A stretch of DNA of 64,000 nucleotides from NCBI RefSeq assembly GCF_008704655.1, contig NZ_CP023688.1, positions 5,439,001 to 5,503,000 on the forward strand, read 5' to 3'. Positions 39,952 through 49,052 of this stretch are shown here, piece after piece. This stretch comes from Streptomyces rimosus. Lineage in GTDB: Bacteria; Actinomycetota; Actinomycetes; Streptomycetales; Streptomycetaceae. The translations under genes and the position numbers were made by a program. Each line of letters starts with the position of its first letter. The stretch's first letter is position 1. The notes below the pieces were generated by a model. The model ran no database searches. It saw only the letters and a program-made list of their open reading frames with translations, and was not told the origin of the DNA.

Positions 39952-40722
39952 ATGTACGCAGCGGAGCGGCAGCAGGAGATCCTGCGACTGGCACGCGAGG
40001 GCGGGCGGGTCGACGTGCTCTCGCTCGCCGAGGAGTTCCAGGTCACCGCCGAGACCGTCCGCCGGGACCTGAAGGCCCTGGACCGGGCCGGGCTGGTGCG
40101 CCGGGTGCACGGCGGCGCCATCCCCGCCGGGCGCCTGGACTTCGAGCCGGACCTCGCCGAGCGGGACACCGTCGCCGCCGACGAGAAGCAGCGCATCGCG
40201 CGGGCCGCGCTCGCCGAGCTGCCCGGCGGCTCCGCCCCCGGCAGCGTGATCCTCGACGCGGGCACCACGGCCGCCCGGATCGCCGCCGAACTGCCGCTGG
40301 AGGCCGAGCTGACCGTCGTCACGCACGCCCTCCCGGTCGCCGCGCGGCTGGCCGATCACCCCGGCCTGACCCTGCACCTCGTGGGCGGCCGCATCCGGCA
40401 CCGTACGCGGGCCGCCGTCGACGACTGGGCCCTGCGCGCCTACCGCGAGATCAACGCGGACGTGGTGTTCCTGGCGACCAACGGCTTTTCCCTGGAAGGC
40501 GGCCTGACCACCCCCGACCTCGCCGAGGCGGCCGTCAAGCGGGCTGCGGTCGCCGCGGCCCGGCGGGTCGTGCTCGTCGCGGACAGCAGCAAGTTCGGGC
40601 AGGTCCACTTCGCCCGCTTCGGCGGACTCGACGACGTGGACCTGCTCGTCACCGACACCGGGCTCAGCCCCGACGACGCCCTCGCCATCGAGCGCGCGGG
40701 CACGGAAGTAGTGCGCGCATGA
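39952..40722 (+). CDS. fruR: DeoR-family regulator of fructose genes
   Basis: 256 residues; ATG preceded by AGGCAGG (an ATG seven codons earlier is possible). N-terminal DeoR helix-turn-helix with E-R-Q-Q-E-I-L-R-L-A and V-T-A-E-T-V-R-R-D-L-K-A-L. The sugar-phosphate sensor part contains D-A-G-T-T-A and F-L-A-T-N-G-F-S. First gene of an operon with fruK and fruA (4-base overlap with fruK), so it very likely responds to fructose-1-phosphate. The leader has GTGTGTTT and AAACCACAC half-sites that could be its operator. Confidence 0.9.
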   Translation: MYAAERQQEILRLAREGGRVDVLSLAEEFQVTAETVRRDLKALDRAGLVRRVHGGAIPAGRLDFEPDLAERDTVAADEKQRIARAALAELPGGSAPGSVILDAGTTAARIAAELPLEAELTVVTHALPVAARLADHPGLTLHLVGGRIRHRTRAAVDDWALRAYREINADVVFLATNGFSLEGGLTTPDLAEAAVKRAAVAAARRVVLVADSSKFGQVHFARFGGLDDVDLLVTDTGLSPDDALAIERAGTEVVRA

Positions 40723-41666
40723 TCCTCACCGTCACCCCCAACCCCAGCCTGGACCGTACGTACGAGATCCCGACGCTGGAGCGCGGCGCCGTGCTGCGCG
40801 CCACCGCCGACCGGATCGACCCGGGCGGCAAGGGCGTCAACGTCTCCCGGGCCGTCGCGGCGGCCGGGCACCGCACGCTGGCCGTGCTGCCCCTCGGCGG
40901 CCCGGCGGGCGCGGCGCTGGGCGATCTGCTGGCGGCGGAGGGCATCGAGGTCGCGGGCGTACCGGTGGCCGGGCAGACCCGGTCGAACATCTCCGCCGTC
41001 GAACCGGACGGCACCCTGACGAAGATCAACGCGGCCGGTCCCGAACTGTCGGCGGACGAGTCGCGGGCGCTGCTGGAGACCGTACGCACCCGGTCGGCCG
41101 GGGCGGACTGGATCGCCTGCTGCGGCAGCCTGCCGCGCGGGCTGGCCCCCTCCTGGTACGCGGAACTGGTCGCCCAGGTGCACCAGGCCGGAGCCCGGAT
41201 CGCGCTGGACACGTCCGGACCGTCGCTGACCGCCGCCCTGGCGGCCCGCCCCGACGTCGTCAAGCCGAACGCGGAGGAACTCGCCCAGGCGGTGGGCCGC
41301 CCGCTGCGCACCGTCGGCGACGCGGTCGAGGCCGCGCGCGACCTGCGGAAGCTCGGCGCGGGCGCGGTGCTCGCCTCCCTGGGCGCGGACGGGCAACTGC
41401 TCGTGGACGCGGACGGCGAGCGGTTCGCCTCCGCGCGGGTCGCGACCGTACGCAGCAACGTGGGCGCGGGCGACGCGTCGCTGGCCGGGTTCCTGGCGGC
41501 GGGCGGCGTCGGCGTACGGGCGCTGGCCTCGGCCGTGGCGTACGGGGCGGCGGCGGTGCAACTGCCGGGCAGTGCGATGCCGGCGCCGATGGATCTGGAT
41601 CCTTCGGCGGTCCTGGTGGGCGACACCGTGCCGGTGGGGCTGGAACTGCGGGAGCCGGCGGGATGA
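40719..41666 (+). CDS. fruK: 1-phosphofructokinase
   Basis: 315 residues. PfkB-family signatures: N-terminal G-G-K-G-V-N-V-S-R-A and C-terminal N-V-G-A-G-D-A-S-L-A-G-F with catalytic D252. It phosphorylates fructose-1-phosphate made by the adjacent PTS to fructose-1,6-bisphosphate. ATGA overlap with fruR. Confidence 0.94.
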   Translation: MILTVTPNPSLDRTYEIPTLERGAVLRATADRIDPGGKGVNVSRAVAAAGHRTLAVLPLGGPAGAALGDLLAAEGIEVAGVPVAGQTRSNISAVEPDGTLTKINAAGPELSADESRALLETVRTRSAGADWIACCGSLPRGLAPSWYAELVAQVHQAGARIALDTSGPSLTAALAARPDVVKPNAEELAQAVGRPLRTVGDAVEAARDLRKLGAGAVLASLGADGQLLVDADGERFASARVATVRSNVGAGDASLAGFLAAGGVGVRALASAVAYGAAAVQLPGSAMPAPMDLDPSAVLVGDTVPVGLELREPAG

Positions 41667-41694
41667 GCGCCCCGGGCCGGCTCACGTGTTATCG

Positions 41695-41780
41695 CTTCGC
41701 TCGTCCTCAAGTTCCCCCAGCTAGGCGCTGGGAGGGGCCCCCAGACGGGCTGAGTTTGCTGGGACTTGATGCGAGCGAAG
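41695..41780. repeat. Long imperfect inverted repeat between fruK and fruA
   Basis: CTTCGCTCG (41695-41703) pairs with CGAGCGAAG (41772-41780); inside, CTCAAG pairs with CTTGA and CCCAGC with GCTGGG. The centre has a further CCCCCAGC/GCTGGG hairpin. The right arm runs up to the fruA Shine-Dalgarno. Similar CCCCCAG-containing palindromes recur in Streptomyces intergenic DNA to my memory. Confidence 0.65.
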
Positions 41781-41789
41781 GAGCCCGCG

Positions 41790-43838
41790 ATGAGTGAGCT
41801 GATCACCGCGGAACTGGTCGATCTGGACCTGTCCGCCGGGAGCAAGGAGGCGGCGGCGCGGTCGCTGGCCGAGCGGATGGCCGGGCTGGGCCGGGTCACC
41901 GATCTGGACGGCTTCCTCGCGGACGTGGCCGCGCGCGAGGCCCAGATGCCGACCGGCCTGGACGGCGGCATCGGCATACCGCACTGCCGCAGCGCGCACG
42001 TCACCGAGCCGACGCTCGCCTTCGGACGCAGCGCCGCCGGGATCGACTTCGGCGCCGCCGACGGCCCGGCCGACCTGATCTTCCTGATCGCGGCACCGGC
42101 GGGCGGCGACGCCGACCACCTGTCGATCCTGTCGACGCTGGCCCGGCACCTGATGGACGAGGAGTTCACGGGGGCGCTGCGCAGGGCGGACGATCCGGCG
42201 GCGGCTGCGGCGCTCATCCGGGGGGACGAGCCGGAGGCCGTAACGGAGGCGGAGGCCGGGCCCGAGGCGGAGGCCGTAACCGAGCCTGCGGCGGAGCCCG
42301 AGCCTGCGGCGAAGCCTGAGACAGACGCCGGGCCGGAGGCGAAGCCCGAGCCCGCACCCCCCTTCAAGATAGTCGCCGTAACCTCCTGCCCCACCGGCAT
42401 CGCCCACACCTACATGGCCGCCGAAGCGCTGGCCAAGGCGGGCAAGGAGGCCGGGGTCGAACTGGTCGTGGAGACGCAGGGGTCGGCCGGGTTCAAGCGG
42501 CTGGACCCGGAGGTCGTGGCCGCCGCCGACGGCGTGATCTTCGCGCATGACGTGGAGGTGCGGGACAAGGCGCGGTTCGCCGGGAAGCCGACGGTCGACG
42601 TGGGCGTGAAGGCCGGCGTCAACCGGCCCGCCGAACTGATCGCCGAGGTACGGGAGAAGGCCGCGCGCGGCGACGTCTCCGCACCCGCGGCGGCCGGGTC
42701 CGCGCCCATGGACCGGGACGGCGAGGCGGGCGACGGCTTCGGCACGCGGCTGCGCAAGTGGCTGATGACCGGCGTCAGCTACATGGTCCCGTTCGTCGCC
42801 GCGGGCGGCCTGCTGATCGCGCTGGCCTTCGCGATCGGCGGGTACGGGATCAACAAGGCGCCGTCCGTCGCCGAGCACTTCGTATGGACCGAGTCCGCGA
42901 GCTGGGCGGCGCTGCTCTTCCAGATCGGCAGCGTCGCCTTCGGCTTCCTCGTCCCCGTACTGGCCGGCTTCATCGCATACGGCATGGCCGACCGGCCGGG
43001 CCTGGTGCCGGGCTTCGTCGGCGGCGCGATCGCCCTGACCGTCAACGCCGGCTTCCTCGGCGGCCTGATCGCCGGACTGATCGCGGGCGCGGTGGTGATG
43101 GCGGTCCAGCGGGTCCGGGTGGCGCCCGCGCTGCGCGGCATCATGCCCGTGGTCGTCATCCCGCTGATCTCGTCGGCCGTCGTCGGGTTCCTGATGTTCC
43201 TGGTGGTCGGCAAGCCGATCGCGGCGCTCCAGAAGGCGCTGACCGACTGGCTGAGCGGGCTGTCGGGCGCCAACGCGGTCATCCTGGGCGTCATCCTCGG
43301 CCTGATGATGACGTTCGACCTCGGCGGCCCGCTCAACAAGGTGGCCTACGCGTTCGCGGTGGGCGGCCTGGCCAACCCCAACGACGGCAGCCTGAAGGTG
43401 ATGGCCGCGGTGATGGCGGCGGGCATGGTGCCGCCGCTGGCGATGGCGGTGGCCACGACCGTACGCGGCGGGCTGTTCACCCGTACCGAGCGGGAGAACG
43501 GCAAGGCGGCCTGGGTGCTGGGCGCCTCCTTCATCACCGAGGGCGCCATCCCGTTCGCGGCGGCCGACCCGCTGCGCGTCATCCCGTCCGCGATGGCGGG
43601 CGGCGCGGTGACCGGCGCCCTGTCGATGGCGTTCGGCTGCACGCTGCGCGCCCCGCACGGCGGTGTCTTCGTGGTGCCGCTGATCGGGCAGCCGCTGCTG
43701 TACCTGGTGGCCGTGCTGGCCGGTACGGCGGTCACCGCGGCGCTGGTCGTCCTCCTGAAGGGCCTGCGGAAGACGGCCGCGCCCGCGGTCGCCGCGCCGG
43801 AGGCGACGGCGGTCGCGGGTGAGCCGGCCGGGGTCTGA
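41790..43838 (+). CDS. fruA: Fructose-specific PTS permease, EIIABC
   Basis: 682 residues; ATG with AAGGAG eight bases upstream. EIIA at residues ~1-150 with phospho-His H65 (G-I-P-H-C-R); a Glu/Pro/Ala-rich linker of ~40 residues; EIIB with C200 (V-T-S-C-P-T-G-I-A-H-T-Y-M-A-A); and EIIC from ~330 with about nine helices and G-A-I-P-F-A-A-A-D-P. It takes up fructose while phosphorylating C1. The unusually long acidic linker is built of near-repeats (A-E-P/A-K-P-E). Confidence 0.95.
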   Translation: MSELITAELVDLDLSAGSKEAAARSLAERMAGLGRVTDLDGFLADVAAREAQMPTGLDGGIGIPHCRSAHVTEPTLAFGRSAAGIDFGAADGPADLIFLIAAPAGGDADHLSILSTLARHLMDEEFTGALRRADDPAAAAALIRGDEPEAVTEAEAGPEAEAVTEPAAEPEPAAKPETDAGPEAKPEPAPPFKIVAVTSCPTGIAHTYMAAEALAKAGKEAGVELVVETQGSAGFKRLDPEVVAAADGVIFAHDVEVRDKARFAGKPTVDVGVKAGVNRPAELIAEVREKAARGDVSAPAAAGSAPMDRDGEAGDGFGTRLRKWLMTGVSYMVPFVAAGGLLIALAFAIGGYGINKAPSVAEHFVWTESASWAALLFQIGSVAFGFLVPVLAGFIAYGMADRPGLVPGFVGGAIALTVNAGFLGGLIAGLIAGAVVMAVQRVRVAPALRGIMPVVVIPLISSAVVGFLMFLVVGKPIAALQKALTDWLSGLSGANAVILGVILGLMMTFDLGGPLNKVAYAFAVGGLANPNDGSLKVMAAVMAAGMVPPLAMAVATTVRGGLFTRTERENGKAAWVLGASFITEGAIPFAAADPLRVIPSAMAGGAVTGALSMAFGCTLRAPHGGVFVVPLIGQPLLYLVAVLAGTAVTAALVVLLKGLRKTAAPAVAAPEATAVAGEPAGV

Positions 43839-43848
43839 CGGCACGGAC

Positions 43849-43899
43849 GCGCAACGACGGTGGCCGGTCCCCCGCGGGGACCGGCCACCGTCGTTGCGC
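43849..43899. terminator. 24-bp perfect terminator hairpin
   Basis: Bases 43849-43872 pair without mismatch with 43876-43899 around a three-base loop, between convergent fruA and the L,D-transpeptidase gene. Unusually long stem. Confidence 0.9.
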
Positions 43900-43914
43900 T
43901 TGGGAGCTACGGGA

Positions 43915-45171
43915 TCAGCCCGCGCTGCCCGCCTGCCATTCCGCCCACGACATGTTCCAGCCGTTGAGACCGTTGTCCGGCTTCACGGTCCGGTCGGGTG
44001 AGTTCTTGACGACCACCACGTCACCGACGAGCGAGTTGTCGAAGAACCACTTGCCCGGGGTGTCGCCGCCACCGCCCTTGTTGTCCTGGAGGCCGACGCA
44101 GCCGTGGCTCGTCCCGGCCCGGCCGAAGATCGACGGGCTGCCCCAGTAGTTGCCGTGTATGAACGTGCCGGAGGAGGAGAGCCGCATGGCGTGCGGCACG
44201 TCCTTGATGTCGTACTCGCCGCCGAAGCCGACCGTCGAGCCGTCCATCCGGGTCTGGGTGAACTTCTCGGAGATGACCATCTGGCCGTTGTAGGTCGGGT
44301 TCTTCGGGCTGCCGCCGGAGATCGGGATCGACTTGACCGTCTTGCCGTCCCGGACCACCGTCATGGTCTGGGTCTTCATGTCGACGGTGGAGACCTGCGA
44401 GCGGCCGACGGTGAAGTTCACCGTCTTGGACTGCACGCCGGTGATGCCCTGGCCGCCCTTGACCCCGTCCAGGTCGATCTTCAGCGTGACCTTGGAGCCG
44501 GCCTTCCAGTACTGCTCCGGACGGAAGTCCAGGCGCTGCGAGCCGAACCAGTGGCCGACGACCTTCTGGCCGCTGCTGGAGGTCACCGTGATGTGGGACT
44601 GGACGTCCTTCTTGTTGGTGATCACCTTGTCGAAGGTGAACGACACCGGCATGCCGACGCCGACGGTCTTGCCACCGTCCGGCGTGTAGGAGCCGATGAA
44701 GCTGTTCTTCGAGGAGACGGTGGTGAAGGTGCGGTTCTCGGTGGCGGCCCGGCCCTTGCCGTCCTTGGCGTTGGCGACCAGCTTGTACTTGGTGCCGCGC
44801 TCCAGCTGCTTCGACGGCTTCCAGGAGGAGCCGTCGGCGGCTATCGAGCCCTTGACCTCGGCGCCGTTGTCCGCCTGCACCAGCTTCACATCGGTGAGCT
44901 TGCCGCCGCTGACCTGGACGCCGGTCTCGTTGATGCTGGCGTTGGTGGCGCCGTCCTTCGAGGTGACCGAGATCTTCGCCTCGGAGGCGTCCTTGGCGGC
45001 CGCGGCATCCGCGCCGGCCGCCTGGTCCTTGCCGTCCTTGCCGCCCGCCGAGGCGTCGCCGCCGCAGGCGGACAGGGCCAGGGCACCGGCGGCGAGGAGG
45101 GAGGCCGCCGCGAGTCCGCGACGCAGCCGACGGGTGCGGGACGGTGCGGGCGGCGCGGTGTTGTCCGGCAT
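43915..45171 (-). CDS. Lipoprotein L,D-transpeptidase (LdtMt2-like)
   Basis: 418 residues from the ATG with GGAG upstream (another in-frame ATG 18 bases earlier). Signal peptide with lipobox L-S-A-C (C36). Two Ig-like domains (~residues 70-270) precede the YkuD catalytic domain with H-G-N-Y-W-G and S-H356-G-C358. It makes 3-3 crosslinks in peptidoglycan from outside the membrane, as does its mycobacterial relative. Ends in a Trp-rich tail (W-N-M-S-W-A-E-W). Confidence 0.92.
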   Translation of the reverse strand: MPDNTAPPAPSRTRRLRRGLAAASLLAAGALALSACGGDASAGGKDGKDQAAGADAAAAKDASEAKISVTSKDGATNASINETGVQVSGGKLTDVKLVQADNGAEVKGSIAADGSSWKPSKQLERGTKYKLVANAKDGKGRAATENRTFTTVSSKNSFIGSYTPDGGKTVGVGMPVSFTFDKVITNKKDVQSHITVTSSSGQKVVGHWFGSQRLDFRPEQYWKAGSKVTLKIDLDGVKGGQGITGVQSKTVNFTVGRSQVSTVDMKTQTMTVVRDGKTVKSIPISGGSPKNPTYNGQMVISEKFTQTRMDGSTVGFGGEYDIKDVPHAMRLSSSGTFIHGNYWGSPSIFGRAGTSHGCVGLQDNKGGGGDTPGKWFFDNSLVGDVVVVKNSPDRTVKPDNGLNGWNMSWAEWQAGSAG

Positions 45172-45270
45172 TGTCACGGGCTGCTCCATGCAAGGGTGTT
45201 GTTAGTCAGTGCTGGTAAACAGCAACTACGGGCGGGTTTGGTTGCACTCCCGACGCTGGTGTGATGAACG

Positions 45271-46479
45271 TCACTTCAGGGGTGGCAGGGGAGCTTCGGG
45301 CGGGCCGGACAGCCAGGCGCGCAGGGGTTCGCCGTGCTCGTCCAGCGCGGGCGGGGCGCACGGTGCGGCGACCGGTGTGGCGGACAGCCGCAGCGGACTG
45401 CGCACCTGAGGTATCCGGTCGGCGCCGACCGGCACGACCGGCTCCAGGCCGAGCCGTCCGGCCAGCCGCAGCGCCTCGCCGACGGTGTTGACCGGCCCGC
45501 AGGGGACGGACGCCGCGGTCAGCCGCTCGGTCCAGGCCGCCGGCGTGTCCGCAGCCAGCCGCTCCTCCAGCTCCTTGACCAGTTCGGTGCGGTGGCGCAC
45601 CCGGTCCTGGTTACGTGCGAAACGCTCGTCGTCGGCCAGCCCGGGCGCGCCCAGCGCGTGCGCCAGCGCGCGGAACTGCCGGTCGTTGCCGACCGCGACG
45701 GCCAGCGGCTCGCCGTCCCGGCAGGCCAGCGTCTCGTACGGGGCGATGCTCGGGTGCCGGTTGCCCATCGGGCCCGGGTCGCGGCCGGTGGCCAGCTGCC
45801 CGGAGGTCTGGTTGACCAGCGAACCGAGCAGCGACGACAGCAGGTTGACCTCGACGTGCTGGCCCTGCCCCGTACGGTCGCGGTGGCGCAGCGCGGCCAG
45901 TACGGCGGTGGTGGCGTCCTTGGCGGTCAGTACGTCGACGAGGGCGACGCCCGCCTTCAGGGGCGGGCCGCCCGGCTCGCCGGTGATGCTCATCAGGCCC
46001 CCGACGGCCTGCACGACGAAGTCGTAGCCCGGCAGGTGCGCGCCCGCGCCGGAGCCGAAGCCGGTGATCGAGCAGTGGACCAGGCCGGGGTGGGCGGCGG
46101 TGGTCGTCGCGGGGTCCAGGCCGTAGCGGGCGAGCGCGCCGGGCCGGAAGTTCTCGATCAGTACGTCGGCCCGGCGGGCCAACTCGCGGGCCGCCGCCGC
46201 GTCGCCGGGGTCGGCGAGGTCCAGGGCGAGGCCGCGCTTGGAGCGGTTGGCGGCGTCGAAGTACGCGGCCGTGCCGTCGGCGGCGAAGGGCGGCCCCCAG
46301 GAGCGGGTGTCGTCGCCGGTCACCGGCCGCTCCACCTTGATCACATCGGCGCCCAGGTCGGCCAGCGTGGCGGCGGCCAGCGGCCCGGCCAGGACGCGGC
46401 TGAAGTCGGCCACGAGGAGGCCCGCCAGGGCCTTGGGGGTGGCGGCTGCGGGGGTGGTGGCGGTGGTCGGCTGCGGCAC
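45271..46479 (-). CDS. Family III CoA transferase (CaiB/BaiF)
   Basis: 402 residues from GTG with GAGGAG; the frame is open upstream but Pro-rich and without a site. Signature L-L-V-A-D-F-S-R-V-L-A-G-P-L, A-D-V-I-K-V-E-R, R-S-K-R-G-L-A-L-D-L and the catalytic-site region N-F-R-P-G-A-L-A-R-Y-G-L-D. These enzymes move CoA between organic acids. No pathway partner next to it, so the substrate is unknown. Confidence 0.9.
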   Translation of the reverse strand: MPQPTTATTPAAATPKALAGLLVADFSRVLAGPLAAATLADLGADVIKVERPVTGDDTRSWGPPFAADGTAAYFDAANRSKRGLALDLADPGDAAAARELARRADVLIENFRPGALARYGLDPATTTAAHPGLVHCSITGFGSGAGAHLPGYDFVVQAVGGLMSITGEPGGPPLKAGVALVDVLTAKDATTAVLAALRHRDRTGQGQHVEVNLLSSLLGSLVNQTSGQLATGRDPGPMGNRHPSIAPYETLACRDGEPLAVAVGNDRQFRALAHALGAPGLADDERFARNQDRVRHRTELVKELEERLAADTPAAWTERLTAASVPCGPVNTVGEALRLAGRLGLEPVVPVGADRIPQVRSPLRLSATPVAAPCAPPALDEHGEPLRAWLSGPPEAPLPPLK

Positions 46480-46757
46480 GTGCGTACTCCTCACGTCGCG
46501 CGGGCGGTGTGCCGACATGCTGGGGGACGATCTTGGGGGAGGGGAAGGGGGCGGTGTCCGGGGCCGGGCCGGTGGGGTGTGGGTGAAGCGTGGGGGCGGC
46601 GGGCGGGAGGTGCGCAGGTGTGGGAGAAACATCACTTGTGGGGTGTAAGTCCTTTCAATCCCCTGACGTTGGTCCCTGACATGGTGTCTACTGCTGGAGT
46701 CCGCCCCGCCGGGGCCCGTCAGCGGGCCCGGAACCGCGCACCGACCTGGAGGACCGC

Positions 46758-47042
46758 ATGCTCCCCTCCGTCTCGCTCCTCCAGCAGATCGGCCTGGCCA
46801 TCCTGCTCGCCGTCACCATCGGGTGGGCCGTGAGCCAGGCCCGGATCGTGCGCCGGCACCGCTTCGAGATCCCGGGCGGAAACGGCCCGAGACCGGTGCT
46901 CCGCGCGGTGCCCCGGCAGACCGGCCCGGCCGGGCCGCCGTCCGAGCGGGTGGAGCTGAGCGCCGCCGAGCGCGAGGCGTTCGCCGGACTCGTACGGCAA
47001 CTGAAGCAGCTGAACGGGGACGAGCGGCCGGAGCGGCACTGA
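46758..47042 (+). CDS. Small membrane protein
   Basis: 94 residues; ATG with GGAGG-like AGGACC upstream. One N-terminal transmembrane helix (I-G-L-A-I-L-L-A-V-T-I-G-W-A-V), then a charged cytoplasmic stretch with a C-terminal helix (S-A-A-E-R-E-A-F-A-G-L-V-R-Q-L-K-Q-L). Divergent from the CoA transferase. Family not known. Confidence 0.65.
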   Translation: MLPSVSLLQQIGLAILLAVTIGWAVSQARIVRRHRFEIPGGNGPRPVLRAVPRQTGPAGPPSERVELSAAEREAFAGLVRQLKQLNGDERPERH

Positions 47043-47079
47043 ACCGGTGCCCATGAGCGCGGTGCAGGCCGTCAGGCCG

Positions 47080-47691
47080 TCACCGCACCGGCCCCAGTTT
47101 CAGCAGTGCCAGTGACGCCAGCATCTGCACCGCCACCGCCACCCCCGCCTTGAGCGTGGACAGATGGTGCTGGCCCCGGATGAGCAGTATGGCCAGCAGA
47201 TAGCCGAAGCCCCAGGTCGTCCACGCGACCGCCTGGACCAGGGTGGAGTTGTGCGGCAGCCATGTCGCCAGCGCGAGCCGCGGCAGGTCGGTCACCCAGA
47301 ACAGCACGACGAAGAGGCTGACCGTCGGCTCGAACCGGCCGTTGCCGCCGATCGTGCGGGCGATGGCGTGGGTGACCACGCCCAGCGCGAGGCTGGCGAC
47401 CAGCACCCCCGCCTCCGCGATCGCCGCCATCTGCAACGCGAGCTGCTGGTCCAGCGCCCACTGCTTGCGGAACGCGTCCACCGACACGATGCCGAGGGCG
47501 CCGCTGACCAGGCACAGCAGGACCGCCGCGCTCCAGGCGCTGCGGTCCCGGGCCTCGTCCATCACCTCGACCGGCCGGTACCAGAGGCCGAGGACCAGAC
47601 GGTGCCACCACAGCCGGCGCCGTCTCGGCGGACCGGGTTTCCTTCCGGTGGGCGGCTGGACGAGCGTGGGGGGAGGCGGCGGCACGGACAT
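47080..47691 (-). CDS. Yip1-like membrane protein
   Basis: 203 residues. Pro-rich start, then W-Y-R-P-V-E-V-M-D-E-A-R-D-R-S (the usual beginning of Yip1-domain proteins) and five hydrophobic helices. Function of bacterial Yip1 proteins is not known. Located between the small membrane protein and the P1 peptidase. Confidence 0.7.
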   Translation of the reverse strand: MSVPPPPPTLVQPPTGRKPGPPRRRRLWWHRLVLGLWYRPVEVMDEARDRSAWSAAVLLCLVSGALGIVSVDAFRKQWALDQQLALQMAAIAEAGVLVASLALGVVTHAIARTIGGNGRFEPTVSLFVVLFWVTDLPRLALATWLPHNSTLVQAVAWTTWGFGYLLAILLIRGQHHLSTLKAGVAVAVQMLASLALLKLGPVR

Positions 47692-47752
47692 ATGGCCCGT
47701 TCTACCACCGGAGCCGGGTGGCGGGCTCCGACGGGTGGGAGGCCGGGGCCGG

Positions 47753-48919
47753 TTACGGGGCCGCGTACAGGTCGCGGTACGACGGGAAGCGGCCGCCCGG
47801 AGTGTCCACCGTCTCGGCCGCCAGCACGGCCTTGACCACCGCACGGGTCAGCACCTCGGCCCCCGCGGCCAGCACGTCGTTCAGCGCACCGGTCTCGGCG
47901 TGCACCCCGAACGCCGGGTCGGCCGCGGCCTCTTCCGGCACCAGCGGCCGGTCCCCGGTGGCGAGCGCGAAGACGGTGTCGCCGTCGGTGAGCAGATGCG
48001 CCGGGCGCACCGCGCGGGCCAGGCCGTCGTGCGCGATGCCCGCGAGCTTCTGGGCCTGGGCACGCGTGAGGACCGCGTCGGTCGCGACGACGGCGAGGGT
48101 GGTGTTCAGGGGCTGGCGTACGGAGGTGGCCGAACGTCGCTCGGAAGCGCTACGGGCCTCGGCGAGGCGGCGCTGCGCGGCGGCGTGGGCGTCGGGGGAG
48201 GGCGCGAGGGGCACGCCGTGCTCCTCGTCCGCCTGCTCTCCGTACCGCCCGTACAGCACGCCGGTACGTGGATCGACCACCGAGCCCGCCGCGTTGACGG
48301 CCGCCAGCGCGGCGACCGTGATGCCCGACGGCAGGACCAGGCTGGTGGTGCCGATGCCGCCCTTGACGCCGCCGGCCACCGCGCCCGTACCGGCGCCGGT
48401 GTTGCCCTGGGCGACGGGCGCGCCCGGTTCCGTGGCGGCGGCGTCCTCGATGGCGGCGCGGCCGAGCGCGGCGTCCGGGCGGGCCCGCCAGTCGCCGCCG
48501 CGGCCCAGGTCGAACAGGGCCGCGGCCGGTACGACGGGCACGACCTGCGCCGGGTCCGGGCCGACGCGGTAGCCGCGGCCCTGTTCCTCCAGCCAGGCCA
48601 CCGCACCTGACGCGGCGTCCAGTCCGAAGGCGCTGCCGCCGGACAGGACGACGGCCTCGATGCGCTGGACCAGATTGCGCGGGTCCAGGGCGTCCGTCTC
48701 GCGGGTGCCGGGTCCGCCGCCGCGTACGTCCACGGCGGCGATGGCCCCGCCTTCGGGGGCCAGGACGACGGTGGTTCCGGACAGCCACCCGTCGCCGATG
48801 CGCTGCGCATGCCCGACCCGCAGGCCGCTGACGTCGGTCAGGGCGTCGCGGGGGCCGGGGCGGGATGCCGGGGTACGGGTGCCGGCTGCGTTGCCCGGCT
48901 GCTCGGTGTCGTCGGCCAT
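47753..48919 (-). CDS. P1-family (DmpA/NylC-like) N-terminal-nucleophile peptidase
   Basis: 388 residues. Family motifs L-T-D-V-S-G-L-R-V-G-H, V-V-L-S-G-G-S-A-F-G-L-D-A and G-A-G-T-G-A-V-A-G-G-V-K-G-G-I-G-T191-T192-S. The proenzyme cleaves itself before the nucleophilic residue (T191 or T192 here) and then acts as aminopeptidase or amide hydrolase. Relatives include DmpA and nylon-oligomer hydrolase NylC. Cytoplasmic; substrate unknown. Confidence 0.88.
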   Translation of the reverse strand: MADDTEQPGNAAGTRTPASRPGPRDALTDVSGLRVGHAQRIGDGWLSGTTVVLAPEGGAIAAVDVRGGGPGTRETDALDPRNLVQRIEAVVLSGGSAFGLDAASGAVAWLEEQGRGYRVGPDPAQVVPVVPAAALFDLGRGGDWRARPDAALGRAAIEDAAATEPGAPVAQGNTGAGTGAVAGGVKGGIGTTSLVLPSGITVAALAAVNAAGSVVDPRTGVLYGRYGEQADEEHGVPLAPSPDAHAAAQRRLAEARSASERRSATSVRQPLNTTLAVVATDAVLTRAQAQKLAGIAHDGLARAVRPAHLLTDGDTVFALATGDRPLVPEEAAADPAFGVHAETGALNDVLAAGAEVLTRAVVKAVLAAETVDTPGGRFPSYRDLYAAP

Positions 48920-49052
48920 GGCACATGCGTACCACGGGGGATGCGGGGGCGGTACGGGTGTCATGAGCCGCGACGGGCCGTCAGGTGCCGTACAGCATAG
49001 GCACGGCGGTCCCCTTCACGGAGCGGGGGCGGCAGGCCGCCCGCCGGCCCCC

